Source of the DNA: Streptomyces sp. MMG1121
Lineage (GTDB): Bacteria > Actinomycetota > Actinomycetes > Streptomycetales > Streptomycetaceae
Reading direction: 5' to 3'
DNA: 64,000 nucleotides
Assembly: GCF_001280015.1 (NCBI RefSeq)
Contig: NZ_LGDV01000251.1
Location: forward strand, 124,001 to 188,000
Shown here: in pieces, positions 8,429 to 17,282 of the stretch
Layout of the letters: every line of letters begins with the position of its first letter
Numbering within the stretch: the stretch's first letter is position 1
Notes under the pieces: model-generated
Seen by the model: only the letters and a program-made list of their open reading frames with translations
What the model was told of the DNA's origin: nothing
Database searches by the model: none
Translations under genes and position numbers: made by a program

Positions 8429-9217
8429 TTACGCCGGACCCTCGTACGGCAGCAGCTCCGGACGCTTGGGCGGGCGGCCGTCCCCGGAAGAGCGGCCGGT
8501 CAGGCGGCGGCCTATCCAGGGCAGCAGATGCTGTCGGGCGAAGCGCGCGTCCGCGATCCGCCGGGCCGGCCAGTCCGGCGGGGGAGTGGCCGGCGGCGGT
8601 ACCCGCCACTCGGTGTCCTCCGGCTCGTACCCGAGCGTCTGCCACACCGCCTCGGCGACCCTGCGGTGCCCCTCCGCCGTCAGATGCAGCCGGTCGACGT
8701 CCCACAGCCGGGGGTCGCCCAGCGCGGGCGCGCCGTACAGGTCGACGACGACCGCACCGTGCTTCGCGGCCAGCTCGTCCACGCAGGCGAACAGCTCCTC
8801 CATGCGCGGCCGGAACCGCTCCAGCACCGGGCCCTGACGGCCGGGGCTGCGCATCAGCACCAGCTGTCCGCAGGCCGGTGCCAGCCGCTCCACGGCCTCG
8901 GTCAGCAGGCCCTTCACCCGGCCCATGTCGCACTTGGGCCGCAGGGTGTCGTTGAGGCCGCCGACCAGCGTGATCACGTCGGCGTTCATGGCCGCGGCCA
9001 CGTCTACCTGCTCGTCGACGATCTGCCGGATCAGCTTGCCGCGCACGGCGAGGTTGGCGTACCGGAAGGCCTGGGTGCGGGCGGCCATCCGCGCGGCGAG
9101 CAGGTCGGCCCAGCCCCGGTAGGAACCGTCGGGCAGCAGGTCCGACATGCCCTCGGTGAAGGAGTCGCCGACCGCGACCAGGCTGCTGTACGGGGGAGAT
9201 GCGGGATTCGTCTGCAT
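8429..9217 (-). CDS. SGNH/GDSL-type hydrolase
   Basis: A 262-residue protein. Block I VAVGDSFTEGMSD puts the nucleophile at Ser19, block III is VGGLNDTL, and block V DRLHLTAEGH provides the Asp-His pair, so the catalytic set is complete. There is no signal peptide, so it should act in the cytoplasm as an esterase or lipase-like hydrolase with unknown substrate. The last 50 residues (after ATPPPDWPARR) form a basic Pro/Arg-rich tail common in Streptomyces homologues. Confidence 0.93.
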   Translation of the reverse strand: MQTNPASPPYSSLVAVGDSFTEGMSDLLPDGSYRGWADLLAARMAARTQAFRYANLAVRGKLIRQIVDEQVDVAAAMNADVITLVGGLNDTLRPKCDMGRVKGLLTEAVERLAPACGQLVLMRSPGRQGPVLERFRPRMEELFACVDELAAKHGAVVVDLYGAPALGDPRLWDVDRLHLTAEGHRRVAEAVWQTLGYEPEDTEWRVPPPATPPPDWPARRIADARFARQHLLPWIGRRLTGRSSGDGRPPKRPELLPYEGPA

Positions 9218-9709
9218 GGCGTCAGCGATGGTATCCCGCTTCCATACCCGCCGGTCGGTCGCCCTGGATCCCCCCGGGGGCGGGGCAGGCCCGAGGAGGG
9301 AGAGAGATCCGACGGCGCCGGTTCCGGCCCGGCCGACCCGGGCCGCCCGGCTCCGCTCGCCGGACCCAGCCGGACCGCCCGCTGTGCCCGTCCCGTGCTA
9401 TCGGCCGGTCCCGCCAGCCGGATCCCGCCAGCCGGATCCCGCCGGATCGCTCGTCGCACCCGTCCCGTTCCACCGGCCGGTCCCGGCAACCGGATCCAGC
9501 CGGATCGCCCGCTGTTTCCGTCCGGCCCCATCGGCCGAACCCTCCGGTCCCGTCTGCCGGGTCCAAGCCGGTCCCTCCGGTCCCCCCGGATCCAGCCGGT
9601 CCCGCCTGAACCCTGACAGGCTCACGCAGGCCGCCCGAACCGTCGGAGGGTCACACGGGCCGCCCGAACCGCCACAGGGTCACACGGGCCCCCCGAACCG
9701 CCGGAGGCC
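9218..9709. repeat. gene-free block with degenerate GC-rich repeats
   Basis: About 490 bases lack a convincing gene. From roughly 9370 to 9560 there are three loosely related copies of a 58-72-bp unit opening with CCGGAYCGCYCGYYG (at about 9370, 9442 and 9500) and rich in CCGGATCC and GGCCGGTCC words. From 9621 to 9709 there are three about 30-bp units of the form TCACACGGGCCGCCCGAACC. These closely match the last codons of the next gene (9710-9730 reads TCACGCGGGCTGTCCGAAC), as if the gene's 3' end had been copied downstream. Frames through it give only Arg/Pro/Gly-rich sequence. Confidence 0.75.
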
Positions 9710-10723
9710 TCACGCGGGCTGTCCGAACAGCTGCCGCAGTACGTCCTCCATGGTCACCAGGCCGGCCAGCCGGCCGTCGTCGCCGAGTACGGCCGCCAGG
9801 TGGGTCCGGCTGCCGCGCATCGCGGTGAGCACGTCGTCCAGCGGGGTGCGTTCCCGCACGCGCGCGATGGGCCGCATGTCCTGCAGCCGGAACGGCATGT
9901 CCCGGGGCGAGGCGTCCAGCGCGTCCTTGATGTGGAGATAGCCCACGATCCGGCGGCCCGCGTCGACCACCGGGAACCGGGAGAATCCCGACTCGGCCGA
10001 CAGACGCTCCACCTGCTCCGGGGTGACGCCCACGCGCGCGTAGACGACTTTCTCCAGCGGCACCACGACATCACGCACCGGGCGGCTGCCCAGCTCCAGG
10101 GCGTCGTGCAGCCGCTCCTGCGCCCGGTTGTCGATCAGTCCGGCCTCGCCGGCGTCCTTGACGATCTGGGCGAGCTGGGCGTCCGTGAAGGTCGCCGCGA
10201 CCTCGTCCTTCGCCTCCACCCTGAGCAGCTTCAGCAGCCCGTTCGCGAAGGCGTTGACCGTGAAGATCACCGGGCGCAGCGCCCGGGACAGCGCGACCAG
10301 GGGCGGGCCCAGGAGCAGCGCGCTGCGCACCGGCTCGGCCAGCGAGATGTTCTTCGGGACCATCTCGCCCAGCAGCATGTGCAGATACGTCGCCAGGGTC
10401 AGCGCGATCACGAAGGACACGACGTGGCCCGCGCTCGCGGAGACCCCGATCGCGTGGAACACCGGCTCCAGCAGATGCGCGATCGCCGGCTCGGCGACCA
10501 CGCCGAGGACCAGCGTGCACAGCGTGATGCCCAGCTGGGCGGCGGCCAGCAGCGCGGAGACGTGCTGCAGGCCCCACAGCACGCGATTCGCACGCCGGTC
10601 GCCCTCCTGGGCCAGCGGCTCGATCTGCGAGCGGCGCACGGAGATCAGCGCGAACTCGGCGCCGACGAAGAAGGCGTTGACGACGAGCGTCGCGAACCCG
10701 ATCAGCAACTGTACGACCGTCAT
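9710..10723 (-). CDS. CNNM/CorC-family (hemolysin-like) membrane protein with CBS pair
   Basis: A 337-residue protein. The N-terminal DUF21/CNNM domain (about 1-185) has roughly four membrane segments and the motifs NAFFVGAEFALISVRRS and LGEMVPKNISLAEP. Two CBS domains follow (about 200-335; MEDVLRQLF is near the end). CNNM proteins transport or sense Mg2+/Co2+, and the CBS pair binds ATP-Mg. The C-terminal transporter-associated CorC_HlyC domain of its partner is absent, so this is the short form. Its ATG overlaps the TGA of the longer paralogue upstream, indicating translational coupling and perhaps a heteromer. Confidence 0.93.
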   Translation of the reverse strand: MTVVQLLIGFATLVVNAFFVGAEFALISVRRSQIEPLAQEGDRRANRVLWGLQHVSALLAAAQLGITLCTLVLGVVAEPAIAHLLEPVFHAIGVSASAGHVVSFVIALTLATYLHMLLGEMVPKNISLAEPVRSALLLGPPLVALSRALRPVIFTVNAFANGLLKLLRVEAKDEVAATFTDAQLAQIVKDAGEAGLIDNRAQERLHDALELGSRPVRDVVVPLEKVVYARVGVTPEQVERLSAESGFSRFPVVDAGRRIVGYLHIKDALDASPRDMPFRLQDMRPIARVRERTPLDDVLTAMRGSRTHLAAVLGDDGRLAGLVTMEDVLRQLFGQPA

Positions 10724-12063
10724 CGCGCCTCCTCCGGGCTTTCGTGGGTCTGTTCGTCGTCCAGCGGAGCGTGCAGCAGCACCCGGGCCGCCCGGCGGCC
10801 GGAGGCGTCCACCACGTCCAGCCGCCAGCCGGCGACCTCGACCGTGTCACCGGTCTGCGGTATCCGGCCCAGCAGTGCGGCGACCAGGCCGGCCAGCGTC
10901 TCGTAGGGCCCCTCGGGCACGCGCAGTCCCACGCGCGCGAGCTGGTCGGTGCGGGCCGCGCCGTCGGCCGAGTACAGCGCCCGGCCCTGCTCGTCCGTGC
11001 CGGCCGGGGCGAGGTCGGGCGTCTCGTGCGGGTCGTGCTCGTCCCGGACCTCGCCGACGACCTCCTCCACGATGTCCTCCAGCGTCGCGACGCCCGCCGT
11101 GCCGCCGTACTCGTCGATGACGACGGCCATCGTGCGCCGGCCGCCGAGCCGGTCCAGCAACCGGTCCACGGTCAGCGACTCGGGCACGAGCAGCGGCTCG
11201 CGCATCACCTGGGCGACCGGGCGGCGCGGCCGCTCCTCGGCGGGCACGGCCAGGACGTCCTTGATGTGGGCGATGCCGACGACCGAGTCCAGGCCGCCCC
11301 GGTAGACCGGGAACCGGGACAGACCGGTGGCCCGGGTGGCGTTCGCCACGTCCTCACAGGTCGCCAGGGCGTCCAGGGCGACCACCTGGACGCGCGGGGT
11401 CATCACGTTCTCCGCCGTCAGATCGGCCAGGTTCAGGGTCCGGACGAACAGCTCGGCGGTGTCCGCCTCCAGCGCGCCCTCCTTGGCGGAGTGCCGGGCG
11501 AGGGCGGCCAGCTCCTGCGGGCCGCGCGCGGAGGCCAGCTCCTCGGCCGGTTCGATGCCGAGCCGGCGCACGAAGTGGTTGGCCGAGTTGTTCAGGTGCG
11601 TGATGAAGGGCCGGAAGGCCGCGCTGAACCAGCGTTGCGCGTTGCCCACCCGCTTGGCCACGGTCAGCGGCGAGGAGATCGCCCAGTTCTTCGGCACCAG
11701 CTCGCCGACGACCATCAGGAACACCGTCGACAGCGCCGTACCGAGCACCAGGGCGACCGAACTCGCCGTCGTGTCCGACAGGCCCATCGCCCGGAACGGT
11801 CCGGCGAGCAGCTTGGCGATCGACGGCTCGGCGAGCATGCCGACCACCAGGTTGGTCACGGTGATGCCGAGCTGGGCGCCGGAGAGCTGGAAGGTCAGGT
11901 TCCGCGCTGCCTTCAGCGCGCCCGAGGCGCCCCGTTCGCCGCGCTCCGCGGCCCGCTCCAGCTCGCCGCGCTCCACCGTGGTCAGCGAGAACTCCGCCGC
12001 CACGAAGGCGCCGCAGGCGAGCGACAGCAGGATCGCCACCAGAAGGAGCAGCACTTCGGTCAT
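10720..12063 (-). CDS. CNNM/CorC-family (hemolysin-like) membrane protein, long form
   Basis: A 447-residue paralogue of the following gene. The CNNM domain (about 1-190) has FVAAEFSLTTVERGELE and VGELVPKNWAISSP. It is followed by two CBS domains (about 205-345, with MAVVIDEYGGTAGVATLEDIVEEVVGEV partly visible) and a C-terminal CorC_HlyC domain (about 360-435). The protein should sit in the cytoplasmic membrane with the CBS and C-terminal parts in the cytosol and take part in divalent-cation homeostasis. The two tandem genes overlap by 4 bp. Confidence 0.95.
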   Translation of the reverse strand: MTEVLLLLVAILLSLACGAFVAAEFSLTTVERGELERAAERGERGASGALKAARNLTFQLSGAQLGITVTNLVVGMLAEPSIAKLLAGPFRAMGLSDTTASSVALVLGTALSTVFLMVVGELVPKNWAISSPLTVAKRVGNAQRWFSAAFRPFITHLNNSANHFVRRLGIEPAEELASARGPQELAALARHSAKEGALEADTAELFVRTLNLADLTAENVMTPRVQVVALDALATCEDVANATRATGLSRFPVYRGGLDSVVGIAHIKDVLAVPAEERPRRPVAQVMREPLLVPESLTVDRLLDRLGGRRTMAVVIDEYGGTAGVATLEDIVEEVVGEVRDEHDPHETPDLAPAGTDEQGRALYSADGAARTDQLARVGLRVPEGPYETLAGLVAALLGRIPQTGDTVEVAGWRLDVVDASGRRAARVLLHAPLDDEQTHESPEEAR

Positions 12064-12217
12064 CGGGTCACCCCCGTCCCATGATCGGACAGGGCAGGAC
12101 GGATCGCGCGGTGTCGCGGACTGGGAGGCTCGCCCATGGGCGGACGCTCACAACCTTTCATCGAGGGCCGAGGTACTCCCCTAATGGTAAAGGACGGGCA
12201 AAGCGGCCTTGTGGGGG

Positions 12218-12652
12218 TCAGTCCGTGAGCGGTTTCACCCAGCGCCGCCAATGTTCCTCCGGCCCGTACCCGGCCGCGCTCCAGGCGCGCTGCGCGCTCT
12301 CGTTGCGGACCAGCACCATCGCGTCGGCGCGCCGCCCGCCGAGCCGTACGAAGCGCTCCTCGGCGGCGTCCAGCAGCGCCGAGCCGATGCCCTGCCGGCG
12401 CCGCTGCGGATGGACCGCGAGCCGGTACAGATGGCAGCGCCAGCCGTCGAAGCCCGCGATCACCGTGCCCACCAGCTCGCCGTCCAGCTCGGCCAGCAGC
12501 AGCGCCTCGGGGTCACGGTCGACCAGGCGCTCCACCCCGGCCCGGTCGTCGCTGATGCTGGTGCCCTCGGCGGCCGTCTTCCAGAAGGCGAGCACGGCAT
12601 CGAGGTCGTCGGGGAGCGCGGGGCGTATCCACAGGTCGGTCATGGGGGGCAT
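12218..12652 (-). CDS. GNAT-family N-acetyltransferase
   Basis: A compact 144-residue protein made only of the GNAT fold. The acetyl-CoA pyrophosphate-binding loop RRRQGIGSALLDAA (about 83-97) and motif B (VLVRNESAQRAWSAAGYGPE) are clear, and the N-terminus TDLWIRPALPDDLDAV is standard. It transfers acetyl from acetyl-CoA to an amine that cannot be predicted. The start may be 12652 or, three codons later, 12643. Neither has a strong ribosome-binding site, and a 28-bp palindrome lies directly upstream. Confidence 0.9.
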   Translation of the reverse strand: MPPMTDLWIRPALPDDLDAVLAFWKTAAEGTSISDDRAGVERLVDRDPEALLLAELDGELVGTVIAGFDGWRCHLYRLAVHPQRRRQGIGSALLDAAEERFVRLGGRRADAMVLVRNESAQRAWSAAGYGPEEHWRRWVKPLTD

Positions 12653-12654
12653 CG

Positions 12655-12682
12655 GATCACGGGCGGTATACCGCCCGTGATC
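12655..12682. terminator. perfect 28-bp palindrome between two same-strand genes
   Basis: GATCACGGGCGGTA pairs exactly with TACCGCCCGTGATC, forming a 14-bp arm with no mismatch. It overlaps the stop codon of the luciferase-like gene (12681-12683) and ends 3 bp before the GNAT start. Terminator of the upstream gene is the simplest reading, although no T-run follows. An operator for the GNAT gene is possible. Confidence 0.65.
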
Positions 12683-13601
12683 ATTTCCACCATGCGGACC
12701 CCTCGCGCATCCCCTGGGCGGATTCCGCGCGCAACCGCTCCAGCACCGGCGCGAACGCCTCCATGTACGGCTCCAGGACGGTCAGGTACGAGAAGCCGAA
12801 CCGCTCGCGCAACGCCCGCACGCGCGCCACGACGTCCTCCAGCGGGCCGGCCAGCACGACGGGCAGCTCCGGCGCCTGGTCCGGGGACAGCCGCGGCTGC
12901 CGTTCCACCAACGGCTTCAGCACGGGTCCGGGATCGTCGGTGATCGCCACCAACTGGATGAGCAGGTTCAGTTCCGCCGTCTTTGCACGGCCCGCCGCCA
13001 GGCCCCGGTAGCGGGCCACCCGCTCGTCCAGTTCCTCGGCGGTGAGGGGCTCCAGCGACCCCGGAGCATGGCCCGGCCGGGCGCCGGTGAAGGCCGCGAT
13101 GTCCGCATGCTCGGCGGACAGCCGCAGCATCCGGTCACCGTTGGCGCCGATCAGCAGCGGTACGCGGGAGTGGCCGGGCCGGGGCCGCGACCCGGCGGAG
13201 TCCAGCAGCCGGTTCACTTCCTCGACCGTGCGGGCGAGATGGTCCACCCGCTCGCCCGGCGAGCCGAACGGCAGCCCGGCCGCCGCGTGCTCGGCCGGCA
13301 CGTACCCCGTGCCGAGCCCGAGTTCGAGACGCCCGCCGGTGAGCGCGTCCGTGGTCGCGACCTCGCGGGCCAGCAGGGCGGGGTTCCAGAAACCCGTGTT
13401 GAGCACGAACGTGCCGAGCCGGGGCCGCTCGGTCGCCTCGGCCGCCGCGACCAGCGCCGGGAACGGCGCGACCATGCCGAGGTGATCCGGTACGAGGATC
13501 ACGTCGTACCCCAGCTCCTCGGCACGCCGGCACTTCGCGCGCCACTCGGCGGCGGGCGCGGGCGTGAGCAGGTTGACCCCGAAACGGAACGGGCGCGACA
13601 T
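12681..13601 (-). CDS. LLM-class (luciferase-like) F420-dependent oxidoreductase
   Basis: A 306-residue TIM-barrel protein starting at ATG 13601 behind a GGAGGAG ribosome-binding site. It begins FRFGVNLLTPAPAAEW and shows VPDHLG, GTFVLNTGFWNPALLAREVATTD and GRLELGLGTGY, matching the actinobacterial TIGR03621-like F420-dependent branch, which uses deazaflavin F420 rather than FMN. The substrate is unknown. The sequence RYRGLAAG marks the variable active-site region. It is probably monocistronic, since a palindrome closes the gene. Confidence 0.92.
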   Translation of the reverse strand: MSRPFRFGVNLLTPAPAAEWRAKCRRAEELGYDVILVPDHLGMVAPFPALVAAAEATERPRLGTFVLNTGFWNPALLAREVATTDALTGGRLELGLGTGYVPAEHAAAGLPFGSPGERVDHLARTVEEVNRLLDSAGSRPRPGHSRVPLLIGANGDRMLRLSAEHADIAAFTGARPGHAPGSLEPLTAEELDERVARYRGLAAGRAKTAELNLLIQLVAITDDPGPVLKPLVERQPRLSPDQAPELPVVLAGPLEDVVARVRALRERFGFSYLTVLEPYMEAFAPVLERLRAESAQGMREGSAWWK

Positions 13602-13639
13602 GAACTCTCCTCGGTGGTCGATGACTTGGGCCTCCTCCC

Positions 13640-13657
13640 GTGATCTGATCCGATCAC
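13640..13657. promoter_or_regulatory. inverted repeat upstream of the luciferase-like gene
   Basis: GTGATC, six bases, GATCAC: perfect 6-bp arms located 38 bp upstream of the ATG at 13601. Position and symmetry suit a repressor operator. The cognate protein is unknown. Confidence 0.35.
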
Positions 13658-13756
13658 GCAGGCGGCCGGGCGGGTGCAGGAGGCCGTCGGCTGTGGGTGA
13701 CCGTCGCCCCGGCGCAGGAGCGTCCCCGCGGTGGGCCGTCCTTGCCCGGCGGGCGG

Positions 13757-16324
13757 TCACTCGTGCGCGATCGCCGCCAGCACGTTCATCCGCGATGCCC
13801 GCAGCGCCGGCAGCAGGGCCGCCACCACGCCCACCACCGCCGCGCCGATCACGACCCCGACGATCGTGCCCCAGGGAATCGCGAGTGCCGTCAGCCCGCG
13901 CAGGGCCAGCACCTGCTGCATGCACACGCCCCACACGAGCCCGAGCGCCAGCCCGAGGACCGCGCCGAACACCGCGATCACCACCGACTCCAGGCGGATC
14001 ATCCGGCGCAACTGCCGCCGCCCCAGACCGATCGCGCGCAGCAGCCCGATCTCCCGGGTCCGTTCCACCACGGACAGGGCGAGGGTGTTGACCACACCGA
14101 GCACGGCGATGACGATCGCCAGCGCGAGCAGCGCGTACACGAGGTAGAGCAGAACGGCGATCTGGTCGTGCACCAGTTGCTTGTAGTCGGTCTGGTTGCG
14201 CACCTGGACCTGCGGGAACGGCTTGAGCGCCCGCTCCAGCCGGGGGCGCAGGTCCTGCGGTTTCGTGCCGGCGGCCGCGTTGACGTAGAGCACGGAGTCC
14301 TGGCCGTTCGGCACATACCTGTCGAAGGTGGCGAGGCCGAACCAGATGCCGCCCTGGGCGCCGAAGCCGTTCGCCGACGCCTGGTCGGTGAGCGCCCCGA
14401 CGGTCAGCTGCGTGTGCCGTCCGCCGGGGAACTCGACCGGGAGCACGCTGCCGATCCGCACCCCGTGGTCCTTGGCGAAGCCGGCGTCCATCGCGAGATG
14501 CCCGTCCGCCAGCGCGGCCGCCGAGGTGCCCCGTGCGTAGGTGGTGTGCACGACGTCGTCCAGCCCGGGGCCGTATGCGGCGGCGGACGTGACGACCCGG
14601 TTCCCGTTCGGCAGCCGTACGGCGAACGGCGTGAGCCGCTGCGGCACGACGAGCCCGACGCCGCGCGTGGCGGCCACGGTGTCCCGCACCTGTTTCGTGT
14701 ACGGCGTGAAGTTGGTGTTCTGGATGATGAAGTCGGCGCCCAGCGTCCGGTCGATCTGCCGGTCGAACGACGCCGACATCGAGGCGCTCGCCACCGACAT
14801 CCCGCCGACCAGGGCCAGCCCCACCATGAGCGCGGCGGCCGTGGCGCCGGTACGGCGCGGATTGCGCAGGGCGTTGCGCTGGCTCATCCGCCCGACCGGG
14901 CCGAACAGCGCGGGGAAGGCCGCGCCGAGCACCCGGATCACCGGCCGCACCAGCAGCGGCCCGGCGACCACCGTCGCGATCAGCGTCAGGGCCACGCCGG
15001 CCCCCAGCAGCGCGGCCGCCTGCGCCGTCCTCGTGGCCGCCGCGCACCCGGCCAGCGCCGCCGCTCCGGCCGCCCCCAGCACCGCGCCGACGACCGCCCG
15101 CGTCCTCAGCGGCCTGCCCACACCGGCGACTTCGGCGTCCACGAGCGCGGCCATCGGCGAGACCGCCGCCGCCCGCCGCGCGGGCAGATAGGCGGCCACG
15201 AAGGTGACGCCGAGCCCGACGACGTACGCCGCGACGGGCGTCTTCCAGCCGACGACCATCTCCGTTGCCTTCAGGTTCATGCCGAGCGTGCTCATCAGCC
15301 GGATCAGCCCCAGCGCCAGCCCGATCCCCGCCCCGAGTCCGAGCGTCGAACCGACCAGCCCGAGCAGCGCCGCCTCGGTGAGCACCGAGCGCCGCACCTG
15401 CCGCCGGTCCGCGCCAAGAGCCCGCAACAGACCCAGTTCACGGGTGCGTTGGGCGATCAGCATGGAGAAGGTGTTGACGATGAGGAACACGCCGACGAGC
15501 AGCGCGACACCGGCGAAGCCGAGCATCACGTACTTGATCACGTCCAGGAACGGGCCGAGGGCGGCAGCCGCCGACTTGGCCTGCTCGCCGGCGGTCTTCA
15601 GGTCGTAGGCGCGGGTGTCGACCGCCGCGCCGATCCTGCGTTTGAGTTCCGCGTCGGACACGCCCTTCGCCGCGTCCGCCGAGACGCTGGTCGCCAGCCG
15701 CTCGGACCCGAGCAGTTCACGGCCCGCCACCGCCGGGTCCAGGAAGACCAGGGCCGCGCCCGGGTTGGTCGTGGTGAACGTGGCGATCCCGACGACGCGG
15801 ATCCGGAACGTGCCCGGCTGCGCCTGCACCGTCAGCATGTCGCCGATCCCCACGTGCTTCTTGCCGGCCGTGTCCGCGTCCAGCAGCCCCTCGCCCGCAC
15901 CGTGCGGCGCGTGGCCGGAGGTGAGCTTCACCGGGCTGCGGTCGCTGACGTACCAGGCGGTGGCGATGGTGGGCGCGCCGGTGGTCGACCCGATGGACCT
16001 GTCGTGGCCGTCGACCACGACGACGTTCTGCACCTTGACGTCCGCGCGGGCCGCCGCGACCCCGGGCACCCGCGCCACCCGGTCCCGCAGCGCGGCGGGC
16101 ATGGCCTGCACCAGGCTGCTCGGCAGCGAGGACTTCAGGCTCTGTTTCGGCTGCACGGTCACATCGGCGGCCGCGGAGGCGAACAGCCGGTCGAAGGTAC
16201 GGGTGACGGTGTCGGAGAAGATCAGGCTGCCCGCGACGAACGCCACGGACAGGACCACGGCCAGCGCGGACAGCGCGAGCCGCCCCTTGTGCGCGAGGAA
16301 ACTCCTCAGGGTCGCCTTGAGCAC
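13757..16324 (-). CDS. FtsX-like ABC transporter permease (MacB/LolCE type)
   Basis: An 855-residue membrane protein from GTG 16324. It starts with a cytoplasmic tail and a membrane segment (LRSFLAHKGRLALSALAVVL), followed by a large extracytoplasmic domain. Two FtsX cores are seen: one at about 270-400 (VNTFSMLIAQRTRELGLLRALGADRRQV) and one at the C-terminus (VNTLALSVVERTREIGLLRAIGLGRRQLRR). This is a fused two-FtsX permease that works with the ATPase encoded just upstream as a mechanotransmission or export system for lipids, peptides or antibiotics. The substrate is not predictable. The 4-bp gap to the ATPase shows one operon. Confidence 0.95.
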   Translation of the reverse strand: MLKATLRSFLAHKGRLALSALAVVLSVAFVAGSLIFSDTVTRTFDRLFASAAADVTVQPKQSLKSSLPSSLVQAMPAALRDRVARVPGVAAARADVKVQNVVVVDGHDRSIGSTTGAPTIATAWYVSDRSPVKLTSGHAPHGAGEGLLDADTAGKKHVGIGDMLTVQAQPGTFRIRVVGIATFTTTNPGAALVFLDPAVAGRELLGSERLATSVSADAAKGVSDAELKRRIGAAVDTRAYDLKTAGEQAKSAAAALGPFLDVIKYVMLGFAGVALLVGVFLIVNTFSMLIAQRTRELGLLRALGADRRQVRRSVLTEAALLGLVGSTLGLGAGIGLALGLIRLMSTLGMNLKATEMVVGWKTPVAAYVVGLGVTFVAAYLPARRAAAVSPMAALVDAEVAGVGRPLRTRAVVGAVLGAAGAAALAGCAAATRTAQAAALLGAGVALTLIATVVAGPLLVRPVIRVLGAAFPALFGPVGRMSQRNALRNPRRTGATAAALMVGLALVGGMSVASASMSASFDRQIDRTLGADFIIQNTNFTPYTKQVRDTVAATRGVGLVVPQRLTPFAVRLPNGNRVVTSAAAYGPGLDDVVHTTYARGTSAAALADGHLAMDAGFAKDHGVRIGSVLPVEFPGGRHTQLTVGALTDQASANGFGAQGGIWFGLATFDRYVPNGQDSVLYVNAAAGTKPQDLRPRLERALKPFPQVQVRNQTDYKQLVHDQIAVLLYLVYALLALAIVIAVLGVVNTLALSVVERTREIGLLRAIGLGRRQLRRMIRLESVVIAVFGAVLGLALGLVWGVCMQQVLALRGLTALAIPWGTIVGVVIGAAVVGVVAALLPALRASRMNVLAAIAHE

Positions 16325-16328
16325 CGGG

Positions 16329-17141
16329 TCAGTCCTCCTGGGCGGCGCTGTCGTCGCCGAGCCGTTCCCGCACGATGTCGAACCGTTTCATCCGCTCGAG
16401 GACGGAGTCCGCCGTCGGCCGTTCCATCTCGTCCACGATCCGACCGTCGGCGAGGAAGAGCACCAGGTCGGAATGGGCGGCGGCGCCGGGGTCGTGGGTG
16501 ACCATGACGACCGTCTGCCCGAGATCGTCCACCGCGCCGCGCAGGAAGCCCAGCACCTCCAGGCCGGCCCGCGAGTCCAGATTGCCGGTCGGCTCGTCGG
16601 CGAAGACCAGCTCCGGCCGGGAGACCAGCGCCCGCGCACAGGCGACCCGCTGCTGCTGACCGCCGGACAGCTGCGCGGGCCGGTGCGTCAGCCGGTCCCG
16701 CAGACCGAGCGTGTCGATCACCTGGTCCAGCCACCGCTCGTCGGGTCTGCGGCCGGCGATGGCCATCGGCAGGGTGATGTTCTCGGCGGCGGTGAGCGTC
16801 GGGATGAGGTTGAACGACTGGAACATGAAGCCGATCCGGTCCCGCCGCAACCGGGTCAGCTCGCGTTCCCGCAGCCCGGTGATCTCGGTGCCGCCCAGCC
16901 ACACCTGGCCGGCCGACACGGTGTCGAGGCCCGCCAGACAGTGCATGAGCGTGGACTTCCCGGACCCCGAGGGCCCCATCACGGCGGTGAACCGGCCGCG
17001 TGTGATGTCCACGTCCACCGAGTCCAGGGCGACGACGGCCGTCTCGCCGGAGCCGTAGGCCTTGGTCAGCCCGCGGGCGCGGGCCGCGATCCCGCCGTCC
17101 GGCGCGCCGCCCGGAGCGTGCTGCGCAGCAGGTGTGGACAA
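16329..17141 (-). CDS. ABC transporter ATP-binding protein (MacB/LolD type)
   Basis: A 270-residue ATPase. Walker A GPSGSGKST, the Q-loop FMFQSFNLIPTLTA, signature LSGGQQQR, Walker B LVFADEPTGNLDSR and the H-loop MVTHDPG are all intact. TTG 17141 is chosen as start because GGGAGG lies 5 bp upstream and the protein begins naturally (STPAAQHAPGG); the longer open frame is Arg-rich and unlikely. It energises the FtsX-type permease that follows. Confidence 0.95.
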   Translation of the reverse strand: MSTPAAQHAPGGAPDGGIAARARGLTKAYGSGETAVVALDSVDVDITRGRFTAVMGPSGSGKSTLMHCLAGLDTVSAGQVWLGGTEITGLRERELTRLRRDRIGFMFQSFNLIPTLTAAENITLPMAIAGRRPDERWLDQVIDTLGLRDRLTHRPAQLSGGQQQRVACARALVSRPELVFADEPTGNLDSRAGLEVLGFLRGAVDDLGQTVVMVTHDPGAAAHSDLVLFLADGRIVDEMERPTADSVLERMKRFDIVRERLGDDSAAQED

Positions 17142-17246
17142 GACCGCCTCCCGGTCGCGTCGACGTACCGACTCCCTGGTCCGGGCCGAGCCTAGTGTGA
17201 CCCGTCGCACATCAGGAATCCCCCGGGGGTCCGAGGACGCGGGCAG

Positions 17247-17282
17247 TTGCCGCTGCTAGCAATTCGGCGCTAGCTTCGAGGT
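17247..17282 (+). promoter_or_regulatory. leaderless promoter with palindromic operator for the RHH/Doc-like pair
   Basis: TTGCCG (17247-17252), an 18-bp spacer and TAGCTT (17271-17276) place the start of transcription at about the A of ATG 17283, so the mRNA is probably leaderless. A perfect inverted repeat GCTAGC-N8-GCTAGC (17255-17274) fills the spacer and enters the -10, just where a ribbon-helix-helix antitoxin would bind to repress its own operon. Confidence 0.65.

Noticed and set aside
12064..12217. Promoter or leader RNA upstream of the long CNNM-type gene
   Set aside because: The bases read CTAATGG and similar, but no hexamer pair with proper spacing and no known RNA motif could be supported.
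13697..16501. Very long open frame on the plus strand opposite the FtsX permease
   Set aside because: Composition is Arg/Gly/His-rich without any domain, and it mirrors the codon pattern of the real minus-strand gene.
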